Made by a program: the position numbers and the translations under genes. A stretch of DNA of 64,000 bases from Caldilineaceae bacterium (GTDB lineage Bacteria; Chloroflexota; Anaerolineae; Caldilineales; Caldilineaceae): contig JAJEBF010000042.1 of NCBI GenBank assembly GCA_022824025.1, forward strand, positions 248,001 to 312,000, written 5' to 3'. Below, piece after piece: positions 34,734-44,330 of the stretch. The notes under the pieces are model-generated. The model made no database searches. It saw nothing but the letters and a program-made list of their open reading frames with translations, and had not been told where the DNA came from. How positions within the stretch are numbered: position 1 is the stretch's first letter; each line of letters opens with the position of its first letter.

Positions 34734-36095
34734 ATGCGCGTGTTTCTCGACCAGCTGGGCTGCCGGCTAAATTTCAGCGAAAATAACACACTGGCGGGCC
34801 AGCTCAACGCCGCCGGTCATCACATCGTCGGCCGCGCGGAGGATGCGCATGTCATCGTGCTCAACACCTGCGCGGTCACGACACAGGCTGCGCGCAAGAG
34901 CCGGCAGGCCGCTCGGCGCCTGCACAAACGCAACCCCGACGCCCGCATCGCAGTGACCGGCTGCTACGCAACCCTGGCGCCGAAAGAGACCGCCCAGCTT
35001 CCAGGCGTTCAGCTCGTGTCCGACAATCAGTCCAAGGAGATGCTGCATACGCTGCTCGAGCCCTGGAGCGCAGACTTCTCCGATCCCGAGGACCTGGTAA
35101 GGGTTCAACCCCACGGCACTCCATTCCCGCCGGCTTTGGCGGACGAAACCGGCAGCCGCACGCGCGCCTTTGTCAAGGTGCAGGACGGCTGCCAGAACCG
35201 GTGCACCTTCTGCATCGTAACCACCCTGCGCGGAGAGAGCCGCAGCCGGACAACGGCCAACGTCGTGCAGGAGATCCAGGCTCTGGCCGCGAGCGGCTAC
35301 CGCGAAGCAGTCTTAACCGGAGTCCATCTGGGCGCCTACGGCCGCGACCTGGCGGGCTCCCGCCGCACTGACCTCAAGGAACTGGCGGCCTCCATTCTCG
35401 CCCAGACCGACATCGCCCGCCTGCGGCTCAGCAGCCTCGAACCCTGGGAGCTGGCCGACGGCTTCTTCGACCTGTGGCAGCGCTGGCCCGATCGCCTGTG
35501 CCCGCACCTGCACCTCCCGCTGCAGGCCGGCACGGACAACCAGCTGCGCCGTATGGCCCGGCGTTGCACTGTCGCCAGCTTTCGCAGGTTGGTGGCCGAT
35601 GCCCGCGCCGCCATCCCCGACCTGACCATCACGACCGATCTGATCGTCGGCTTTCCGGGCGAGTCTGAGTCCGATTTTGAGGAAGGCCTGCGCTTCGTCG
35701 AGGAGATGCGTTTCGCCCACGCGCACATATTCCCCTTCAGCGCACGCGCCGGCACAGCCGCGGCCGCCTTCAACGGCCGCGTGCCCAAGGCGATCAAGCA
35801 GGAACGTTCGCGGCAATTGCACAAGCTCGTGTCCCGCACGGGGCAGAGCGAGCGGGCGCGATTCCTTGGGGCCATCCGCCCCGTCCTGTGGGAGGGCGCC
35901 GGCAAGGAGCTCACAGACCAGGCCGACACTCTTCTCTGGACCGGACTGACCGATAACTACCTGCGCGTCATGGCCCATGCTCCGGCCTGCGTTAACCTTG
36001 GCAACCAAATCACCCCCGTCTGTCTCGTCGAACTCCACGGCGATACCATGTTCGGCGTACCCCAGCTGCCAGAGTCTCCCTCCGCAGACAGCTAA
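34734..36095 (+). CDS. mtaB: tRNA t6A37 methylthiotransferase (MtaB-like radical SAM)
   Basis: This is a MiaB-family methylthiotransferase that adds a methylthio group to a tRNA anticodon-loop adenosine. From ATG 34734 (453 residues) the auxiliary 4Fe-4S ligands are C10 (LGCRLNFSE), C46 (NTCAVT) and C77 (TGCYA). The radical-SAM triad is C153, C157 and C160 (CQNRCTFC). The LGCRLN...NTCAVT pattern points to the MtaB subgroup rather than MiaB or RimO. The frame is open from TTG 34686, but conservation begins at the ATG. It is divergent from the sugar isomerase and followed after 53 bp by an MFS permease. Confidence 0.85.
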   Translation: MRVFLDQLGCRLNFSENNTLAGQLNAAGHHIVGRAEDAHVIVLNTCAVTTQAARKSRQAARRLHKRNPDARIAVTGCYATLAPKETAQLPGVQLVSDNQSKEMLHTLLEPWSADFSDPEDLVRVQPHGTPFPPALADETGSRTRAFVKVQDGCQNRCTFCIVTTLRGESRSRTTANVVQEIQALAASGYREAVLTGVHLGAYGRDLAGSRRTDLKELAASILAQTDIARLRLSSLEPWELADGFFDLWQRWPDRLCPHLHLPLQAGTDNQLRRMARRCTVASFRRLVADARAAIPDLTITTDLIVGFPGESESDFEEGLRFVEEMRFAHAHIFPFSARAGTAAAAFNGRVPKAIKQERSRQLHKLVSRTGQSERARFLGAIRPVLWEGAGKELTDQADTLLWTGLTDNYLRVMAHAPACVNLGNQITPVCLVELHGDTMFGVPQLPESPSADS

Positions 36096-36148
36096 GGGGC
36101 CCCTTCGCGCAGCGTCACCGGCCGCGTCAGCCAAAAAAGGAGCATCCA

Positions 36149-37543
36149 GTGCCCACGGAGTCTACATCTGAGCCCAAACAGACCGCCGCGCCCCAGCTGA
36201 AGCCGGGCAATCGAAAGGAGCAGTTCGGCTGGTACTTCTATGACTGGGCCAATTCCGCCTTCTCGACAACAGTTGGCTCCGTCTTCCTTGGCCCCTATGT
36301 CTCCAATCTGGCCGGGCTGGCCGCGGGGGCAGATGGAATGGTCCGTATTCTGGGCATTCCAATGGATCCCTTCTCATTTGTATCCTACTGCATCTCGATT
36401 TCCGTGATCCTGCAGGTGTTGTTCCTGCCGGTTCTGGGCGCAATTGCCGATTTTTCCAGCCTGCGAAAGAGGCTGATGCAGATCTTTGCCGTTGCCGGCT
36501 CCTGGGCCACGATGTTCATGTTCTTTGTCACGGAACCGACCTGGTGGCTGGGCGGTCTCCTCTTCATCATCGCCAACCTGTGTTTTGGGGCGGCCATCGT
36601 CTTCTATAACGCCTACCTGCCCGAAATCGCCGAGCCCGAAGACCGCGACCGCGTTTCGTCTGTGGGCTGGGCGCTGGGCTATCTGGGGGGCGGCATTCTG
36701 CTCACACTCAACCTGGTTTTCTACCTGATGCGCGAAACGCTCGGTGTCGACACCAACCTGGCAGTCCGCATCAACCTGTTCTCCGGCGGGCTGTGGTGGT
36801 TCTGCTGGTCCTTCGTAACATGGAAGCTGCTGCGTTCGCGCGACACCGCCAAGGAGCTGCCGCCCGGCGAGACCTATCTGTCGACCGGCCTCAAACAGCT
36901 GTGGGAGACCTATCAAGAGACCGCCAGGTATCCCCATACGATCCGCTTCCTGATCGCCTACCTGCTCTACAACGACGGCATTCAGACTGTGTTCGCCGTG
37001 GCCGCCATCTTTGCCGCCGCCCCCCTCGTTCAGGGAGGGTTGGGCATCGAACAGGAAACGCTCACCATGGTGATACTCATGATCCAGTTTGTCGCCTTTG
37101 GCGGCGCGCTCCTTTTCGGCAGGTTGGCGATCCGCTTTGGAGCCAAAAAGGCCCTGATCGTCGGTCTGATCGTCTGGACAGTGGTGGTAATCTACGCCTA
37201 TCTGGGTCTGAGAGGGGAGAACCGCGTCCTGGAGTTCTGGATCCTGGGCGCATTGATCGCCCTGGTGATGGGCGGCACACAGGCGGTCAGCCGGGGCCTT
37301 TTCGCCAACATGATTCCGCCGGGCAAAGAGGCGGAATTCTTCTCCATCTATGAAGTCAGCGAGCGGGGCACCTCCTGGCTCGGCCCGCTGGCCTTCGGCC
37401 TGGTCAACCAGATTACAGGCAGTCTGAGACCGGCCATCGTTTCCATTATCGCCTTCTTTGTCGTGGGACTGTTCCTGCTGCTTCGTGTTGACGTACGTCG
37501 GGCCATCGCCGAATCGGGAAACAGGCCCCCCGCGGTTGTCTGA
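36149..37543 (+). CDS. MFS transporter, UMF1/Atg22-like
   Basis: This 464-residue permease has about twelve hydrophobic helices. It carries the N-terminal hallmark FGWYFYDWANSAFSTTV of the UMF1/Atg22 branch, whose eukaryotic members export amino acids from vacuoles. The bacterial substrate is unknown. GTG 36149 is preceded by AAAGGAG. It lies 53 bp after mtaB, possibly co-transcribed. Confidence 0.88.
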   Translation: MPTESTSEPKQTAAPQLKPGNRKEQFGWYFYDWANSAFSTTVGSVFLGPYVSNLAGLAAGADGMVRILGIPMDPFSFVSYCISISVILQVLFLPVLGAIADFSSLRKRLMQIFAVAGSWATMFMFFVTEPTWWLGGLLFIIANLCFGAAIVFYNAYLPEIAEPEDRDRVSSVGWALGYLGGGILLTLNLVFYLMRETLGVDTNLAVRINLFSGGLWWFCWSFVTWKLLRSRDTAKELPPGETYLSTGLKQLWETYQETARYPHTIRFLIAYLLYNDGIQTVFAVAAIFAAAPLVQGGLGIEQETLTMVILMIQFVAFGGALLFGRLAIRFGAKKALIVGLIVWTVVVIYAYLGLRGENRVLEFWILGALIALVMGGTQAVSRGLFANMIPPGKEAEFFSIYEVSERGTSWLGPLAFGLVNQITGSLRPAIVSIIAFFVVGLFLLLRVDVRRAIAESGNRPPAVV

Positions 37544-37632
37544 GACGAATCAGACCTGGCGCGCGGTGAGTGCCCGGACCTAGCCGCAAATCGCAGCCCA
37601 CCGCAGTTCCCCGGCCGCCAGAAAGAGGCGCC

Positions 37633-37661
37633 AAACAAAAGACCGCTCCATGCGAGCGGTC
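37633..37661 (-). terminator. rho-independent terminator of pyruvate kinase
   Basis: An 8-bp perfect stem, GACCGCTC/GAGCGGTC (37641-37648 and 37654-37661), has a 5-nt loop. On the minus strand it is followed by TTTTGTTT. It lies 90 nt after the pyk stop codon. Confidence 0.75.
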
Positions 37662-37751
37662 GCGCGGCTAGCTGTCAAGGTGATAGGGAAGACGAAGAGC
37701 TGCCCTCCTCCATCTCGCGGGCAGAGAACCTCCAAGAAACTGTCGAGCTAA

Positions 37752-39626
37752 CTACAGATCCCACTCATAGACATTCCCTGTGCGGGCATCAATGACGATG
37801 GTCTGGCCGTCCGCCAGTTCGTCCCAGTCGCCCGTCGCCTGCAGAATCGCGGGGATGCCCAGCTCAACCGCGGCCAGCGCTGCGACGCTGTCCGGCGCAG
37901 ACTCCGCCGTAATCAGGCCGCCCGCATGGTATACCAGCTCCATGCTGACCTGGTTCAACTCCTCGGCCACCAGAATATCCTGCGTGGTCATCATTCTGTG
38001 CTGCAACTGTTTGTCCGTCGGATCCTGCTCCGGCTTCAAGCGCACGACGCGTCCGCTCATGCGGCGGTTGCCCACGCCCTGGCCATGCATGAGCACGCGG
38101 GCAATTCGGCGAACCGTCATCAGATTGGTTTCGCCTGGCACACCCCCAACCACGCCGCCCGTTACAACCGTAACATCTCCCTGCTTCACGAACCCGGCCC
38201 GCAACGCAATCCGCACAGCGTCTTCCAACATTTCGTCAATCGTGTTCATCCGCTGGCCCATCAAGGGATAGACGCCCCAGAACAGGGCCAGCTGGCGGTA
38301 TACGAGATGGCTCGGGGTGACCGCGATGATGGGAACCGATGGCCGGAAACGGGCCAGCTTCTTGGCGGTCGCGCCGCGGGCCGTGGGCGCGATGATGGCC
38401 GCGGCCCCCACATTCTGGGCCGTATCCACGGTGGCCTCACTCACCGCCTCTGCCACCGAAGGGGCCTCGCCAACACGCTTCCCAGGCTCCTGTGCGGAGC
38501 CCGTCCCAGAGGCCCCAAGGTAGTCGTCTACCTCCTGGCGCGAAAGACGGTAATGCGGCTGCGTGATTCTGCGCACGCGCTCCGCCTCCTTGGCGATATT
38601 CACCATCGTCTGCACCGACTCCACCGGATAGACGCCGGCCGCCGTCTCACCGGAGAGCATGATTGCGTCGCTTCCGTCCAGGACTGCATTCGCCACATCG
38701 CTGGCCTCGGCGCGGGTCGGACGCGGGTTGCGAATCATGGAGTCGAGCATCTGCGTAGCCGTGATCACGGGTTTGTCGGTGGCGATGCAGCGCGAGATGA
38801 TCATTTTCTGTATCATCGGCACCGCTTCAGGGCTGGTCTCGATGCCCAAGTCCCCGCGCGCCACCATCAGCCCGTCCGATGCCTCGATAATCTCCTCAAT
38901 GTTATCGACGGCCTCCGGCTTTTCTATCTTCGAGATGATCGGGGTTGCCCGACCCAAGGGCGCGCGTCCCTGCACCACCTTGCGCAAGGCGTGAATATCG
39001 GCCGCCGTCCGGACGAAGCTGAGCGCGATCCAGTCGGCCTGATGTTCCAACGCGAAGTCGACGTCTACCCGGTCCTTTTCCGTCATCGACGGAACGGTCA
39101 GCTTCGTCTGCGGCAGATTCATCCCCTTGCGATCTTCCAAGATGCCGCCAACGATCACCCGTGTTCGCACTGTCGTTTCAGTCGCGTCGAGCACCTCCAA
39201 CTCAAGCAGGCCGTCATCCAGCAGGATCCTTTCCGGGAAATTCGCGGCATCACCGGACGCAGACCCCTGCCGTCCCTTCCGGACGCTGGCGGGAACCTCC
39301 TTATTCTGGATGGGCACTCTGCCCGGTTCCCCGATCACCTCCTCGGTTGTCAGGAGCAACTCCTCACCGGCGGCCAGCCGCACACCCCCCGGCTGCATCT
39401 CACCGACCCGAAGCTTCGGCCCCTGCAAATCGACCAGTATCGCCACCGGCCTGTTTCGCTCCTGCGCAATCTCACGAATTGTGTGGATATTGCGGGCGTG
39501 GAACTCATGGTTTCCATGGCTCATATTGATACGAGCCACATTCATGCCCGCATCGATCATACGGGTGAGGATTTCAGGATCTGTACTGGATGGTCCAATC
39601 GTGCAGACAACCTTGACCCGCAACAT
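37752..39626 (-). CDS. pyk: pyruvate kinase with C-terminal PEP-utilising-like domain
   Basis: Pyruvate kinase transfers phosphate from PEP to ADP. The N-terminus (TKIVCTIGPSS-like VKVVCTIGPSS), ISKIEKPEAV, MVARGDLGIE and MLSGETAAGVYP are canonical. Like Bacillus enzymes it has an extra C-terminal domain related to the mobile phosphohistidine domain of PEP synthase (about residues 545-624). Where active relatives have the TSH histidine, this reads D579-S580-V581, so the domain cannot be phosphorylated there and is probably structural or allosteric. The total of 624 residues includes a short insertion near 115-130. Confidence 0.95.
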   Translation of the reverse strand: MLRVKVVCTIGPSSTDPEILTRMIDAGMNVARINMSHGNHEFHARNIHTIREIAQERNRPVAILVDLQGPKLRVGEMQPGGVRLAAGEELLLTTEEVIGEPGRVPIQNKEVPASVRKGRQGSASGDAANFPERILLDDGLLELEVLDATETTVRTRVIVGGILEDRKGMNLPQTKLTVPSMTEKDRVDVDFALEHQADWIALSFVRTAADIHALRKVVQGRAPLGRATPIISKIEKPEAVDNIEEIIEASDGLMVARGDLGIETSPEAVPMIQKMIISRCIATDKPVITATQMLDSMIRNPRPTRAEASDVANAVLDGSDAIMLSGETAAGVYPVESVQTMVNIAKEAERVRRITQPHYRLSRQEVDDYLGASGTGSAQEPGKRVGEAPSVAEAVSEATVDTAQNVGAAAIIAPTARGATAKKLARFRPSVPIIAVTPSHLVYRQLALFWGVYPLMGQRMNTIDEMLEDAVRIALRAGFVKQGDVTVVTGGVVGGVPGETNLMTVRRIARVLMHGQGVGNRRMSGRVVRLKPEQDPTDKQLQHRMMTTQDILVAEELNQVSMELVYHAGGLITAESAPDSVAALAAVELGIPAILQATGDWDELADGQTIVIDARTGNVYEWDL

Positions 39627-39777
39627 TCGCGAACTCCAGTGGCTGGTGGCCGGAAGCCGAATTACACACTATCCAGGGTACGGTTGTTGACTATCTTCAA
39701 TTGCCTTCTCCACATCCCAAAGCGCAAGGGAGGATGGCAGCAGAATGAGTGCATGTCGCCTGGGAGACCTCTGACGT

Positions 39778-41010
39778 CTACTGATAGCTGATTCTGTCGC
39801 TGGTGCGCACGACCTGAATCCAGGTACGGCCCGGCTTCAGTGTGATCGGCTGCTCGCCGGGGCCGAGCCAGCGGGGCGGGCTCTGATCATTGGCGCGCCA
39901 GGTGCCCTCGTAAACTTTGCCGTTGCGAAAGACGCGCAGGTCGCCAAACCCGTACAGATTGATCTTCACGCTTAGCGTTCCCAGGCTGTCTTCAACGATG
40001 TTGGTCAGCTCGTGCTCGGCAAAGACGACAATTACATTCTCGCTGCTGATCTGCTGGCCCGCGGCCTGGTCCATGTGAACCGCGCCGCTCTGATAGCGCA
40101 GATACTTTCCGCTCGCCGGGTCGTAGCGCCATTCAACGCCGTTGTTCTCCGGATAGGGAATCCGAATCGTGGTTGCCTCGCCGGCCCAAAACTCCTTCGG
40201 CGCTTCACTGAACGTGAAGCTGGCCCGATCCACCGGCCTGGGGTTGTTCTTCTGCCCTTCCAGCCAGGGGCTGAAAATCTCAAGGCAGTAGGGCAACAGC
40301 GGCGACACATCGCACGTGTTCGCCATGTCGACCATCCACCGGCGCACCCGGTCTACGCTCGTGCGCAGACGGGTTCGATAGTTGTCGCCAACGCTGTAAA
40401 AGTAGGTGACGCTCTCCGGGTCCTCCGAATCGGCGTCGAGATAGGGGAAGCCCACCTCGTTCTTGAGCAGATAGCGGATGCCGTCGCTGCCCCCGGAGCA
40501 GGCCAGAATGCCGTCGAACATGTAGGTTGTATGAATGTTCGGCCAGCGCGCGCTGCGCACGGGCCCGATCTCTTTGGCCGGTATACTCTGGTACAGACTG
40601 GTCAGACGGGTCAGATGGTATCCGTCGACAATGAACTCGTACGTTACATCCGCTTCATTCAGTCCGTAATGGGCAGAGCGGCTCGTAACATCATTGTTAA
40701 TGCAGACCAGAATCGGATTTTCGCGCGCTAGCGAAGGATCGGCCAGCGGCAATCCGGTATAAGGCGCAACGCTTCCCGGGACCGGCGTCGCGATCGCCTG
40801 TCCCTCCCCCGCAGAGGCAGCGGCGCCTCCCCCGGTATCGCTGTTTCCCTCAGCATTTGCAGCAGGCGGAGTTTCCGTGCTAGCCGCTTCCTGTTGCGCC
40901 GCAGACTCTGGCGTCTTGGTGGGTGTCGCGGTCGCCGACCCATCGGGACCTGCGCATCCGGCGAGGATGAAAATTAGCGCAAAAACGAACGCCCCTGCGT
41001 GCGATCGCAT
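39778..41010 (-). CDS. DUF3048 (YerB-like) lipoprotein
   Basis: The protein has a signal peptide with lipobox LAGC (Cys19 counting from ATG 41010), then a Thr/Pro/Ala-rich linker. The DUF3048 domain follows, beginning PYTGLPLADPSLARENPILVCI, including IPAKEIGPVRSARWPN and YDPASGKYLRY. It should be anchored to the outer face of the membrane. The family's function is unknown. The frame opens at 41142, but the extra 44 residues would bury the signal peptide, so 41010 is preferred. It stands alone between pyk and the FAD oxidase operon. Confidence 0.82.
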   Translation of the reverse strand: MRSHAGAFVFALIFILAGCAGPDGSATATPTKTPESAAQQEAASTETPPAANAEGNSDTGGGAAASAGEGQAIATPVPGSVAPYTGLPLADPSLARENPILVCINNDVTSRSAHYGLNEADVTYEFIVDGYHLTRLTSLYQSIPAKEIGPVRSARWPNIHTTYMFDGILACSGGSDGIRYLLKNEVGFPYLDADSEDPESVTYFYSVGDNYRTRLRTSVDRVRRWMVDMANTCDVSPLLPYCLEIFSPWLEGQKNNPRPVDRASFTFSEAPKEFWAGEATTIRIPYPENNGVEWRYDPASGKYLRYQSGAVHMDQAAGQQISSENVIVVFAEHELTNIVEDSLGTLSVKINLYGFGDLRVFRNGKVYEGTWRANDQSPPRWLGPGEQPITLKPGRTWIQVVRTSDRISYQ

Positions 41011-41345
41011 TGAGGTCGCCGCAGGGGCTTGGCTAAGGCCATCAGCAGGACCCCCTGGCCCTTCAGCTGCACGAGGGCGGGAGCCGCGCCGGCTCTTCAG
41101 AGAGAGAATTGACCTGTGTTTCAATGGAATCCTTCTGTTCAAGTGAATGAAATTGGCTGGGCCAAATGATACCTGAAAGGCGACTGCTTCCGATGCGCCT
41201 AGTATACTACAATCCTACCCTACCATGCTTATTTCAACGTCATGTACTTGGAGAAGAGGCCGCCCCATGCGTTGCTTTGGCCTCCATCGTGCCACTGTTT
41301 CCGGCGGATGGGCCATCGCCGACGCAGCGGCGGGCAGCCGGACAT

Positions 41346-44252
41346 TCAGAGTAAACCGGCCAGCAGTGAAACGGGTGAATGGGACCGCAAGCCCGCGAAA
41401 TGTTTGATCTGTTGCCGGCAGGAGAAACCTGGACTGACCAGCGCCTCATTCTCCTTCAAATCGCGCGCAGCCGGTAGCAGGCGCCGCTCGCCGATCAGCC
41501 TGGAAACGTCGTAATGCTCATAGCCGAAAAGCCCGGCCAGCCCGCAACAGCCGCTGTCCAAAACCGTCAGTTCACAATCCGGCACCGCGGAAAGAAGCTG
41601 CTGCAACGGTTGCATGCCCACCAGCGCTTTCTGGTGGCAATGACCGTGAATCAACACTCTGGCCGGCCCCGGCTTCGTGCGCGGCAAGCGCGGTCCTGCC
41701 CACTCCTCAATCAGCTGGCAGGCTGCGGCCACCTTGCCTGCCTCCGCCTGGGCTGTTCCCCGCAGCAGGCGCGGATGGTCGTCCTGCACGGCCGAGTAGC
41801 AGCTGGGTTCACAGAAAAGAATCGGCAGGCCCGCTTCGGCCAGGGGCAGGAGCGCGGACGTCACGGCCGCGGCCTGCCGCGCCGCGTCATCAAGAAAACC
41901 CTTTGAGATCAGCGGCCGTCCGCAGCAGACCTGGGGCGCTACGGTCACTTTTGCGCCGCAGCTTTCCAGAACGGTGACGGCATCCGCCAACTGATCGGGT
42001 TCATAGTAGTTGTTGAACGTGTCTGCGAAGAGCGCGACATCTGCCACCAAGGAGGAGCCGCCCTCTCCTGCTTCGCGCATGATCCGAGTGAAGGGCCGCC
42101 CGCTAAATGCGGGCAAAGGGCGGCGCCGATCCAGCCCAAACAGCATCTCGTTCAGCCGTCGCACAGGGCCGGCCGCGGCCAGCCAGTTCGAAACGGGGGC
42201 CAACCGGCTGCCCCAGCGCGCAATCCGGTCGGCCTGCGCCAGCGCCCGGTCGCGCAAGGGGGCCCCCTGGCGCGCATGGTACTGGTGGAGAAACTCGCTT
42301 TTCAGCCGCGCCATGTCCACACCGGTGGGACATTCCCTCTTGCAGGCCTTGCACTCCAGGCACAGGTCAAGGACCGGCAGCAGTTCCTCGTCGCCGAATC
42401 CGGTCGCCTCCAGGCCCCCTGTCAGCGCCAGGCGCAGCGCATTGGCGCGCCCGCGCGTACTGTCAATTTCATTGCGCGTCGCCATATAGGACGGGCACAT
42501 CGTGCCGGTGAGCGTCTTCCGGCACGCGCCCACCCCGCTGCACTGTTCCGCGGCCCGGAGCAGCCCCCCGAAGTCCGAGAAATCAAACGCCGTCGCGTGC
42601 TCTTCCTCCTTGCTGGCTGTTCCTCCCAGGTCCGATTCGGTCTGTCCTGCACCGTGAGCGGGTTGCTTCAATTCTTCTCTCGTATCGTCGGGCGCCCCGT
42701 ATCGCAGATTTGCGGTCAAGGCGGGCGCATGCACGATCTTGCCCGGATTCAGCAGGTTTTCCGGGTCGAAGGCCGCTTTCACCTCGCAGAACGCGCGATA
42801 GAGCGCCGAACCGAATATCCTTTCCTGAAACGGCGCCCTCACCAGGCCATCGCCGTGCTCGCCTGAAAGCGCGCCGCCGTATTCCAGCACGAGGTCCGCC
42901 ACCTCGTCGGCGATGGCCTCGAAACGCCTTACGCCCTCCACACGCTTCAAGTTGATGACCGGGCGTATGTGCAACAGCCCGACGGACGCGTGCGCATAGA
43001 ACCCGGCCTCTGTGTCGTGCTTCGCGAGGATTTTCTGAAAGTTTCCGATGTAGTCGTGCAGATGCTGCGGCGGCACCGCAGTGTCTTCGACAAACGAGAT
43101 TGCCTTCGCGTCTCCGGTCTGCGACATCGTGAGCCCCAGCGCGGCCCGGCGCAGTTCCCAGATGCGAGCCTGCTCCTCAGCCTCCAGCGCCCGGTAGAGG
43201 TAGCTGCCTAACCCGCGGCCTGCCAAGTCCCGTTCGATGCTGTCGATCCTGTCTCTCAGCTCCCCTTCTGATTCTCCGATGAACTCCACCAAAAGCACTG
43301 CGCCGGGATCGCCGTGAATGAATGCGCGCAGCGGCGCGAACTCGATCCGGCCTCGGGTCTTGTCCAGCATGAAGCGATCGACCAGCTCGACCGCGGACGG
43401 ACCGTGCTCGAGGATTGCCGGCGTCGCGGCCATCGCCTCCAGAACGTCGTCGAACTGCAGGCTGCAAAGGACGCGTGAACCGGGCAGCGGCGCCAGCCGC
43501 ATCGTGGCCGCCACGGTCAGCCCAAGCGTTCCTTCGGAGCCAACCAGGATGCGGGACAGGTTGAACGCCACTCCATTGCCGGGAACAAACTCGTCCAGGT
43601 TGTACCCCCCGACCCGCCGCTGAATGCGGGGATACCGCCGCCTGATTTCGTCTTTCAGCTCACGGCCCAGACGGTGCACTGTGCGATAGGCCCCGCCCTC
43701 CAGGTCTTGCCGCGCCAGCTTGTCCTGCAGACTATCCTCTGTCAGCGCGTCAAACAGGGCGCTGCTGCCGTCAGCGAGCACCACCTTGAGCGACTCGACG
43801 TAATCGATCGTTTTGCCGTAGATGATCGAACGCGTGCCCGCGGAGTTGTTGGCGATCATTCCGCCAATCGTGGCCCTGTTGGATGTGGAGAGGTCAAGGG
43901 GAAGATGCAGGCCGTGCGGCTTGAGCTGCGCGTTCAGCTCATCGAGGACGAGCCCCGGTTCGACCGTGACCCTCGCCGCCGCAACGTCGAGGTCGAGCAC
44001 GCGATTCATGTAGCGCGAAAAGTCAAGCGACAGACCTGCGCCAATCGCCTGCCCGGCCTGCGAAGTCCCGCCCCCGCGCGCGGTGATCGGGACGCCGTAC
44101 CGGCGGCAGTGCCGCACCACCTGCGCAACATCATCGCGACTGCGCGGCCTGACGACGCCCAGGGGGATGATCTGGTAGACGCTGGCGTCGGTTGCGTGCA
44201 TCGCCCGGCTGGCGCCGTCGAAACGTGCGTCGCCAGCCAGCGTCTCCCGCAA
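41346..44252 (-). CDS. FAD-linked D-2-hydroxyacid dehydrogenase with C-terminal Fe-S domain
   Basis: This 968-residue protein fuses a GlcD/VAO-type FAD domain to a GlpC/CCG-type iron-sulfur half, as in YdiJ/DLD-like D-lactate or glycolate dehydrogenases. The FAD loop is ARGGGTSQAGQAIG (58-71), with SEGTLGLT and SGEHGDG further on. The C-terminal half has CLECKACKRECPTG plus two CCG motifs. The start is uncertain. TTG 44252 is the first ordinary codon, but AGGAG lies about 50 nt upstream near ATA/ATC codons in frame. It is last in an operon after a glyoxylate aminotransferase, which suggests glycolate or another 2-hydroxyacid as substrate. Confidence 0.85.
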   Translation of the reverse strand: MRETLAGDARFDGASRAMHATDASVYQIIPLGVVRPRSRDDVAQVVRHCRRYGVPITARGGGTSQAGQAIGAGLSLDFSRYMNRVLDLDVAAARVTVEPGLVLDELNAQLKPHGLHLPLDLSTSNRATIGGMIANNSAGTRSIIYGKTIDYVESLKVVLADGSSALFDALTEDSLQDKLARQDLEGGAYRTVHRLGRELKDEIRRRYPRIQRRVGGYNLDEFVPGNGVAFNLSRILVGSEGTLGLTVAATMRLAPLPGSRVLCSLQFDDVLEAMAATPAILEHGPSAVELVDRFMLDKTRGRIEFAPLRAFIHGDPGAVLLVEFIGESEGELRDRIDSIERDLAGRGLGSYLYRALEAEEQARIWELRRAALGLTMSQTGDAKAISFVEDTAVPPQHLHDYIGNFQKILAKHDTEAGFYAHASVGLLHIRPVINLKRVEGVRRFEAIADEVADLVLEYGGALSGEHGDGLVRAPFQERIFGSALYRAFCEVKAAFDPENLLNPGKIVHAPALTANLRYGAPDDTREELKQPAHGAGQTESDLGGTASKEEEHATAFDFSDFGGLLRAAEQCSGVGACRKTLTGTMCPSYMATRNEIDSTRGRANALRLALTGGLEATGFGDEELLPVLDLCLECKACKRECPTGVDMARLKSEFLHQYHARQGAPLRDRALAQADRIARWGSRLAPVSNWLAAAGPVRRLNEMLFGLDRRRPLPAFSGRPFTRIMREAGEGGSSLVADVALFADTFNNYYEPDQLADAVTVLESCGAKVTVAPQVCCGRPLISKGFLDDAARQAAAVTSALLPLAEAGLPILFCEPSCYSAVQDDHPRLLRGTAQAEAGKVAAACQLIEEWAGPRLPRTKPGPARVLIHGHCHQKALVGMQPLQQLLSAVPDCELTVLDSGCCGLAGLFGYEHYDVSRLIGERRLLPAARDLKENEALVSPGFSCRQQIKHFAGLRSHSPVSLLAGLL

Positions 44253-44330
44253 ATCGCGGGCTAGCCCCTGAACGTCAACTTCGCTCGCGATAGCTATCTC
44301 CTGACGGGCTTTGGTTCAGCGGCGGATGTG

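Noticed and set aside
37926..39791. 621-codon open frame antisense to pyruvate kinase
   Set aside because: It is His/Arg-rich, without motifs, and entirely explained as the opposite strand of pyk.
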